From positions 23,132,617 through 23,196,616 of the forward strand of contig OZ025207.1 of assembly GCA_964019055.1 (NCBI GenBank): a stretch of 64,000 bases of DNA, written 5' to 3'. The notes beneath the pieces are model-generated. The model did not search any database. It saw nothing but the letters and a program-made list of their open reading frames with translations, and had not been told where the DNA came from. This DNA is from Anthopleura xanthogrammica (lineage: Eukaryota > Cnidaria > Anthozoa > Actiniaria > Actiniidae). Of this stretch, positions 57,717 to 64,000 are shown piece after piece. Positions within the stretch are counted from its first letter, which is position 1. Every line of letters starts with the position of its first letter. Position numbers and translations under genes: made by a program.

Positions 57717-59981
57717 TTGACTGACTCACTGACTGACTCACTGACTGACTCACTGACTGACTCACTGACGGACTCACTGACTGACTCACTGACTCACTGA
57801 CTGACTCACTGACTGCCTCACTGACTGACTGACTGACTGACTCACTGACTGACTCACTGACTGACTCACTGACTGACTCACTGACTGACTCACTGACTGA
57901 CTCACTGACTGACTCACTGACTGACTCACTGACTGACTCACTGACTGACTGACTCACTGACTCACTGACTGACTGACTGACTGACTGACTCACTGACTGA
58001 CTCACTGACTCACTGACTGACTCACTGACTGACTCACTGACTGACTCACTGACTGACTGACTGACTCACTGACTGCCTCACTGACTGACTCACTGACTGA
58101 CTCACTGACTGACTCACTGACTGACTCACTGACTGCCTCACTGACTGACTCACTGACGGACTGACTGACTGACTGACTCACTGACTGACTGACTCACTGA
58201 CTGACTCACTGACTGCCTCACTGACTGACTCACTGACGGACTCACTGACTGACTCACTGACGGACTCACTGACTGACTCACTGACTGACTCACTGACGGA
58301 CTCACTGACTGACTCACTGACTCACTGACTGACTCACTGACTGACTCACTGACTGACTGACTGACTGACTGACAGACAAAAAGACAGGAATACAGAAAAA
58401 CTAAATTACATGTAATGGATGAATGGAAAAATAAAAGAACTTTACGATGTACATGTAGAAACATCAAGCAAATTATGTTGGTTGTACGATAAAGATAAAA
58501 ATAATGGCTATGTGCATAGAGCATGCAACAGCACATAACACACACATTTTAATTACCCTGTTATCTGGTTGTCAGAAATGTGAAGTTCAGTAAGGTTTAT
58601 TAAATGGCACACTTCTGTAGGAAGGATGGACAGCTGATTGTTGTTGATGCTGAGGAACTGTAGTGACACAAGTCTAGTTAACAGAAAAAGGAAAGAAAGA
58701 AAAAGAATAAAATATGAAATATATTGTTCAATAAATCCACAAACACATCTTAATTTATGGTTAATTTTGACAGTAATATTTCTTTCTTTTTAAAAATAAT
58801 AAATTTACCTGTTTATTTCAGGTGGTAAAGTTGTAAGATAATTGCCATTAAGATTTAAAAATGTTAATTTTTGTAAACCAGCTGAAATGAAAAAAATATA
58901 ATTAATATTATATTCATAATATAGTACTCTGGGTTACTGTAAGTATCAGGTTTGCACATCATATCTCTAAGAAGTAAAAATCAGCAATATGGTATCTCTT
59001 AGGGTCATATTAAAATTGAAATTTAGACTTACAGCATTTCTTGGTATCTTTTGGGATATCAAAAAAGGAAGAGCCCATTGCATTTTGTATTTTACGATTA
59101 TGAATAGCTTAGGTATATGGTCAGAAAATTTTTGGTGCACATCTTCAAACTCAGTCATTTAAAATTTCAAACATTTATTTTGTGTCATATCTTTTAGGGT
59201 ACCATTTAAAAAACTTCCAGCCATGCCCATTTAAAAAAAAAAGTATGTTATCTTTTAGGAGTATTTTTGGAAATTTCTGAAGAGCATACCTGATACTTTT
59301 ACCCCAGAACTCCCCCCCCCCCCCCCCCCCAAGTCAGGCATGATATGCAGTGTATTGTAGTGTATTGTTTAGACCCCTTTGTTCACTAATGACCCATTAA
59401 TTGATCCCAGAGGTCCAATACCTACATAATACATTGGGCTTTAACTCTCTGAGCAAGTTTTTAAAGAGATGAAGTTTCTGTAAACTTTCAAGGTAATGTA
59501 AAACTTCGGGAAGTTCTTCTAATCTGTTATTTCCAAAATTCAATGCTTCAAGCTGTGGAAATAGAAAAGAAAAGTTGAAGACAAATGTATTGAGCGTCCA
59601 TAGCAACGATAAAGAAACCTCAGAAATACTCGTTTGGACTAAAGTAAAAGCAAAATTAATTTGGAAAAGCAATTTTTTGTTAAAATCTTAAAATATTCCT
59701 CGACATTTGAGTAAATATTGCTGAGAAAAAACCTTACAAATGACGTTTTAAGTTCAATTTTGTCCCTGCTAGAACTTTTTTTAGGGGATAAATTTGTTTC
59801 TTACCTGATTTAATGCAGCAAATTCCTTAGGTAAATTTTTAATCTTATTATTTTTCAAGTCAACAGTCTTTAAAGATGTAATAGTACCAATAATAGGAGG
59901 AACTCTGTCTAAATTCTTATTACAGAGGCTCAAAGACTTTGGTTTGCCTTTGCAAGCGTTCAGTAAAATTCTGTCCGCCAT
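52172..59981 (-). CDS. LRRC69: LRRC69-like leucine-rich-repeat protein (10 exons, 348 aa)
   Basis: Exons on the minus strand: 59981-59805, 59552-59426, 58881-58809, 58673-58557, 55444-55366, 55044-54973, 54192-54091, 53409-53369, 52782-52644 and 52291-52172, all GT/AG and in phase. Exon 2 uses the donor T|GTAGGT because only that keeps the LRR frame into exon 3. The protein is almost entirely LRRs ([54 protein letters not shown] and others). The C-terminal part has LYCEENSLL, a helical region ([14 protein letters not shown]), [20 protein letters not shown] and [20 protein letters not shown]. The cysteine pairs could bind zinc (inference). Order, length and C-terminal motifs match LRRC69 (human about 347 aa). 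Molecular function is unknown. Confidence 0.88.
52456..52740. repeat. Tandem amplification of the 3' part of LRRC69 exon 9
   Basis: A 115-base period covers CTCTAACCAGGTATTCAAG, CTGGCATACTGTAA and CTACCTTCTTAGCATCC. The real exon is the rightmost copy. A second copy, including the splice donor (52528 region), and a shortened third copy (from 52456) lie in the following intron. Confidence 0.85.
52890..53100 (+). repeat. tRNA-derived SINE
   Basis: Head GTATACGTTGCCAATGCGCC, B-box-like GGTTCGATTCTCG, then GTTGCTCGTTGGTTCTCTCC and the 3' block TCCGAGTCTCCGGCTTTC. It lies in LRRC69 intron 8. Confidence 0.65.
53455..53645 (+). repeat. tRNA-derived SINE
   Basis: A-box-like TGGCTCAGTTGGTTGGGC at 53465 and B-box-like GGTTCAAATC 42 bases later, followed by an unrelated body (GGACCCACACCCAGGGTC). 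Confidence 0.7.
53693..53797. repeat. Palindromic MITE
   Basis: TAGCCTCCTTTGCAGACGTT, CTTAGGGTCGTC at left pair with GACGACCCTAAGAGCGTCTG and AGGAGGCTA at right. Confidence 0.75.
54655..54870 (-). repeat. tRNA-derived SINE in LRRC69 intron 6
   Basis: On the minus strand, GGAAGCATGAGTGGGGTAAC (A-box-like) and CTGGTTCAAGTCAGACTTGG (B-box-like) precede a body with CCGGGTTCTTTGGTTTTCCC. The plus strand ends in TTTATAATTAGAAGTTGAG. Confidence 0.7.
55180..55361. mobile_element. 150-bp insertion flanked by a perfect 16-bp target duplication
   Basis: ACTAAATGAATACTAG occurs at 55180-55195 and 55346-55361. The insert (55196-55345) has inverted ends AGTAAAGAAAGAAGTTG and CAACTTCTTTCTTTACT and a B-box-like GGGCTTGATTCCC. 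It lies in LRRC69 intron 5, ending 5 bases from the exon 5 boundary. Confidence 0.75.
55521..58374 (+). repeat. 2.86-kb ACTG/ACTC satellite with higher-order structure
   Basis: Tetranucleotides CTGA and CTCA dominate, mostly in a 12-base CTGACTGACTCA unit alternating with pure CTGA tracts. Rare variants (GATTGA, GCCTCA, GACGGA, GACAGA) recur at matching offsets, for example 55777 and 56613, 836 bases apart. All long serine-rich frames here ([12 protein letters not shown]) are artefacts. The array lies in LRRC69 intron 4. Confidence 0.95.
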
Positions 59982-60318
59982 GTTTGTTTTGGTGACGGTG
60001 AATTACTGTGGGGACTGGAACGAGCTGTTATTAAGAATAAATAAATTAAAATAGAATAAAATAGAATGAAATAATAAAGCAATGAATTCAGAAATAATCG
60101 TAAAGGTTTTGTTTCATCGTTCAAAGAGATTTTAGATATCTTTTTTTTAAATTAGAAACAAATTAGAAAAATTATTACTTGCGCCAGCGATGTCTTAGTC
60201 AGCAGCTCTTGTTCGGGCATGCGTACAAGTGACACGAAGGAGAATTTTGAGAAAAGTTCTGCAAAATTTGCGGCAAAAAATCAGGGTTTTTTTTCACGGA
60301 AGAATCGTTTTTATCAAC
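59982..60318. promoter_or_regulatory. Shared bidirectional promoter region of LRRC69 and PSME3IP1
   Basis: The divergent start codons are 337 bases apart. The region is AT-rich near LRRC69, with no clear TATA box for either gene. Confidence 0.55.
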
Positions 60319-63300
60319 ATGACGTCTGAAAGAGGGATGAAGTCGTTTGTAAGTGAAAGTGAAGTGGAAGAATTTCGCAAGAAAAGACAAGAAGAATGGG
60401 AAAAAGTTAGACAACCTGACGACCCACTTGGTGAGTGATCTGATACATGTAGCACATGTACTGTAGTAACATGGATATATAAGCCACATATTTTGTCTTT
60501 CTTAATACTTTTTGGAGGCTTAGTTTACATTAGCAAGTGTAGATACATGATTTTTTTGAACGAGGCCTTAAAAAACGAAAGATTTGCTGTCTGTGACTTA
60601 AAACTGCTGTGAATATACTGTAGAATTGGTCTTCATGATTCCACACATGTATACCCTCTCCCCTCCCCTTAGTATGAAGTTGGAATTTATGAAAGGTTGA
60701 GGTATAAAAAATGTATATCTTCTGGGCTTGGATTAGTCAATTACTACAGTACAAGGTCTTTAAAATTAAAAAAAAATCATTCCATGATCAAATTGGAATT
60801 TAGAAGTTGACTTTTGCAGTGGGAGGAAAAATGGAGAACTCACAGAAAAACCCTTGAAGCACCAGAGAGAATCAACAAGCAAATCTAATCACTTATGAGC
60901 GAGAAGTGATACATTACAACCCCGCTCCTTAACCCTCCAATTCACAAATTTCTGCAAGAAAAGCTGGATGCACAAGAAATGTGATAACTGAGATTGGCAG
61001 AAATATAAACCCCCCTTTCAAGGTCCAAGCAACAGGCCAGCAGCTCACACCACCTGTACATACTCCCTTTAATTTAAGAAGATTAAACCAATGTGGGTGG
61101 CGTAGTGGTTTACCTCTCACCTCTCACCCAACTCGGGTCAGATCATATGTGAGTTGAGTTTGTTTGATGTGTTATTCTCTCCTGTGCCACAAAGGTTTTC
61201 TCTGGGTACTCCAGTGTCCTCCCTCTGTAAAAATCAACATGTGAGTTGAGTTGTATGCATCATAGAATATATAATGTAGTGGTAGTGTGTGTGAGTAACA
61301 GTGGGCCAAATTGGAAACCAGTATTAAGTTACTGAATTTGTATCCCACTATAAAAAAAATGATTTATTTATTTTATTTATAACCAAAAAATGGGGCAGGG
61401 TTTAGCAGGGGTTTCACAGATTTGCTCTTGTTATACTATAGAGAGACCAGAAGGAGTTGTTGATAATCGCACATTATATGAAAAGCTTCAAGAACAAAAG
61501 GACAAAAAACAAGAGGAATGGGAAGAACAACATAAATTGAGTATGTATAGCTGTATAGTGTAATTCCACCAATAGAACCTTTTCGAATATGGCATCTATG
61601 ACGTCAAACAAAGAGTCTGAAAATGTCCTGGATGTTATGAGTGATAATGATTATGTTTTGAAATCCGGGGCATTCTAGTCCCGGATGCTGCTAGTGGAAA
61701 TCATTGGGTTTCAACATCTGGGACATTCTCATTCTCCGCATTTGACATCATAGACGCCATATTCAAAAAGGGTCTATATGCCATTATATTCTTACAACCA
61801 AGGCCCAGGGGGGTATAGTACTCCCATATAACATAGACAGGGATGATCGTCATATTTTTTAGGGGTTGAAATCGTAAGTCACTCCCTCTTTTAGGGGTGA
61901 TAAAGGTGATTGGTGGCCCCAAAGAATTTGATGACTTTAAATTATTTGTCTGGTGTTAGAGCAAAAATTAAACCAGGACTACACTCAAGCTCTCTTCTAG
62001 GGGTTAAATTTATTTTTTGAACATGAATCATCCCAACCCTTTTTATGTTGGAGTACCCCCCCTGGAAATATGGCCAATCATAATTTGGTTTTGGTCCTTT
62101 TTTGTGCAAAACATTCCTTATTTTCTTCACTTAGTAATCTCTTTATTTCTCCTTTTCTTCCATATTTTTGTCCTGTATCCTATATTTTACAGTCTTTTCT
62201 CCCTTCCCTATTTTCCCTCCTTCTTTCCTCTGTCTCTGTGATCCCCTTCTGCTTTTTTTCCTTTCCTTTTCTTAATTCTCTCTCTCCCTCTCACTCTTTT
62301 GTTTCTTATTGCCCTTGCTATTACCAGTCAGACCCAGCCAGGATTTTCGGATATTTTGGTATTGATCAAGGCGTTTTTAACTTTGGTATTCAGTATCTCC
62401 GATGATATTTACAGTATGGGTATAAAGTATCTTGTGTTTGGAATTTTTGAATTATTCAGTGTGTGGTCCACCAGCTTGTCTGACTGCTGGCTTAAGAGAC
62501 CTTGCATATTTAGCTGTAATGTCACATGAAAACACAAATAATATTGTTATCTTAAAGGGAAAATTTGGGTATATTTGTATATGAGCACTCCACTCCACCC
62601 CCTGGCCTGGCCTGACCTACTCTAAAAGAACTTAAGATCCATTAATCCATGAGCTTTGTTTTTAAAGAAAATATGATTCGAGGACTTGAAAGTGAAGAAA
62701 CAGAATTTCTTGATTTGGTGGCGAAGCAGCAACATCAGTTGAATAAACAAAGATATGATGAAGAAAATAAAGAAGTCAAAAATTTCAGAGTAAGTAGCAA
62801 GGTTTAAAGGTTTCCATCCAAACTTGGAACTTGTTTGGTCAAATTTTTGGCTTGAGCCAGAAATGAGGTATGACCAAGCTAAAACTAATTTGGCCAGTGG
62901 TCATGATCGGCAACTGACCAGCCATTATTTCAAGCCCTGAATAGTCTATTACAAATCTTGGTATTAGTACGATACATCTTGGATTGAAAAATAAATAATA
63001 AGAAGGAAAGATTACAATTTTTTTTCTTAAAGTCATCCAAATTAGCATCTACAGGACTAAAAATAATAGCGGCACTGCTCAATGACTTGGCCAGCACTCA
63101 ATGACAGACCTTATGACTAGCCACATCTCTATGATCAATATGGGGCGAGTTGGTTTGATCAGTCCAGAGGACTAGCCTAAGAGGTGTTTTGCTGGATAAG
63201 GGGGCAGCATGGTCAAGTGGTCAGAATGTGGTTTTGCAATCCGGTTGTGCTGGTTTATGTAAGAGCATTGAGATTTTGAATGTAATGTGCTAAAAATTAA

Positions 63301-63734
63301 ATTATATTTTTAAGGGGTATCTGCCAGTGAAAACACCAAACCAAAAACAAAAGATCAAACTTTTGTCAGATATCTTACGAGTTGCAAAGTAGGGGCACAA
63401 AGTTGGCCCAGGGATGGGTGCAACCCTCAGAATCAAAGAAAGAAAACATTATTTTGTATTTGGTTATCTTCAAAACACAGGCACAAAGTCAATCCAGAGG
63501 GATGCATACCTCCTGCACCCCTCACCTAGATCTGCTCCAGACATTCACCCCAAGAATTCTGCCTGTTTTACTGAACAATAGTGTGACCAATTTGATTTCT
63601 GTTTCTTAGTCAGCAGTATCAGAGTTACAAGGTTCGTCATCACTAACCGAAAAAACAAAACCCACTGCAAAAAAACCACCAGCAAAGAAGTCTCAGATGG
63701 ATCTTATAGGAGGAGCAATTAAAAGGCGCAAAAG
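60319..63734 (+). CDS. PSME3IP1: PSME3IP1 (FAM192A/NIP30), N-terminal part; gene continues beyond the window
   Basis: Exons 60319-60430, 61442-61540, 62668-62789 and 63610-63734 (phases 1, 1, 0, then 2). The encoded 152 residues contain the NIP30 domain: KSFVSESEVEEFRKKRQEEW, EKVRQPDDP, TLYEKLQEQKDKKQEEWEEQ, KNMIRGLESEETEFLDLVAK and QHQLNKQRYDEENKEVKNF. Then comes a Ser/Lys-rich linker (KKPPAKKSQMDLIGGAIKRR). These match the vertebrate protein that binds the PA28-gamma (PSME3) proteasome activator in the nucleus. The frame reaches a TAG within AAAAG|GTAGTA at 63734; because the known protein is longer, I read this as a splice donor, although a short protein ending at that stop cannot be excluded. 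Confidence 0.85.
60775..60930 (-). repeat. tRNA-derived SINE fragment
   Basis: AAATTGGAATTTAGAAGTTG, GCAGTGGGAGGAAAAATGG and AAACCCTTGAAGCACCAGAG are the same blocks as in the element at 54655. The tRNA-like head is partly lost. It lies in PSME3IP1 intron 1. Confidence 0.55.
61088..61390 (+). repeat. tRNA-derived SINE in PSME3IP1 intron 1
   Basis: A-box-like TGGCGTAGTGGTTTACC at 61099, weak B-box ACTCGGGTCAGATC, then TCTCTCCTGTGCCACAAAGG, GTACTCCAGTGTCCTCCC and an AT-rich 3' tail. Confidence 0.65.
61576..61787. repeat. Foldback MITE in PSME3IP1 intron 2
   Basis: ATAGAACCTTTTCGAATATG, GCATCTATGACGTCAAA pair with TTTGACATCATAGACGCC and ATATTCAAAAAGGGTCTAT. Confidence 0.65.
61808..62062. repeat. 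Foldback element, GGGGGTACTCC family
   Basis: GGGGGGTATAGTACTCCCAT at left and TTGGAGTACCCCCCC at right; AGGGATGATCG and ATGAATCATCCC are inner arms. Confidence 0.55.
62070..62330. other. Pyrimidine-rich intronic DNA
   Basis: CTT/TCTCCC-rich low-complexity sequence in PSME3IP1 intron 2. The overlapping hydrophobic frames are composition artefacts. Confidence 0.6.
63205..63300 (+). repeat. SINE head fragment in PSME3IP1 intron 3
   Basis: GGGGCAGCATGGTCAAGTGG (A-box-like TGGTCAAGTGG) and GCAATCCGGTTGTGCTGG (diverged B-box) followed by an AT-rich tail. Confidence 0.5.
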
Positions 63735-63807
63735 GTAGTAAGATTGCAATGGTGTTACTTGCTGAAATGTTTTTCATCAGTGATAGACCTAATTGGCTAA
63801 CGCATTG

Positions 63808-63925
63808 CTATGTACATTTCCACCCAATTCAAAACCTCTGGGAATAAGAACTTTTGTTTGAAAAATTTTCCACGTCATATCAAAATACAAAAGACAAAGA
63901 ATCTTATTCCCAGAGGTTTTGAATC
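63808..63925. repeat. Inverted repeat
   Basis: TTCAAAACCTCTGGGAATAAGA and its inverse TCTTATTCCCAGAGGTTTTGAA border about 60 bases containing CACGTCATATC. Confidence 0.75.
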
Positions 63926-64000
63926 CCATTGGGGGTACTTTGGGTCGTTTCATACGGGGATGTTCCGCCCAGACTCTCAACCCCTTACCCTTTTCTATAC
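63926..64000. repeat. Partial foldback element at the window edge
   Basis: GGGGGTACTTTGGGTCGTTT, CATACGGGGATGTTCCGCCC and CTCAACCCCTTACCCTTTTC match one arm of the element at 5637-5925. The rest is beyond the window. Confidence 0.6.

Noticed and set aside
55521..58545. Serine-rich [12 protein letters not shown] frames on both strands
   Set aside because: The 12-base satellite unit keeps frames open by arithmetic; the frames lie wholly inside an LRRC69 intron.
52172..59981. Assignment as LRRC58 or LRRC57
   Set aside because: The C-terminal CAVC...WLECV...CSYKCF...FGIAN pattern and length fit LRRC69; LRRC58 has a different cysteine-rich end.

Overview
This is AT-rich, intron-rich metazoan nuclear DNA. 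Dense small foldback elements (MITEs), tRNA-derived SINEs, retrotransposon fragments and very long microsatellites lie between and inside genes. The mix of genes (an LGR-type receptor with few leucine-rich repeats, NECAB, LRRC69, PMS2 and a NERD-domain helicase) best fits a cnidarian, probably an anthozoan such as a coral. That placement is inference; nothing in the window proves it. Every gene below was assembled by hand from splice sites, intron phase and family similarity.

Layout. From 0 to 8.5 kb there are two tandem paralogous two-exon genes (355-1513 and 7155-8294) for short secreted precursors with a conserved two-cysteine C-terminus; I recognise no described family for them. From 9.9 to 17.0 kb, on the minus strand, lies a four-exon gene for a 583-residue NERD-nuclease/superfamily 1 helicase. 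Its first intron holds a perfect 1.27-kb (GGAT)n array and a 5'-truncated non-LTR retrotransposon. From 17.5 to 24 kb I see no intact gene, only MITEs and a decayed element-encoded peptidase with a degenerate 2A-like motif.

From 24.8 to 30.0 kb, minus strand, is a complete PMS2 mismatch-repair gene (4 exons, 834 aa). NECAB (14 exons, 325 aa; EF-hands plus an ABM domain) starts head to head with it at 30,242 and runs to 37,134. An uncharacterised 251-residue gene occupies 39,211-42,718. An LRR-containing rhodopsin-like receptor occupies 45,313-50,264. LRRC69 (10 exons, 348 aa) lies on the minus strand from 59,981 to 52,172, with a 2.86-kb ACTG/ACTC satellite in intron 4. PSME3IP1 (FAM192A/NIP30) starts head to head with LRRC69 at 60,319 and runs off the window.

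The genes do not form one pathway. The organising features are two short bidirectional promoters (PMS2/NECAB and LRRC69/PSME3IP1), the tandem peptide genes, and repeats that have reshaped introns: nested MITEs, a retrotransposon embedded in a microsatellite, and a partial exon amplification in LRRC69. The strongest candidate for something undescribed is the two-gene secreted peptide family at the left end.
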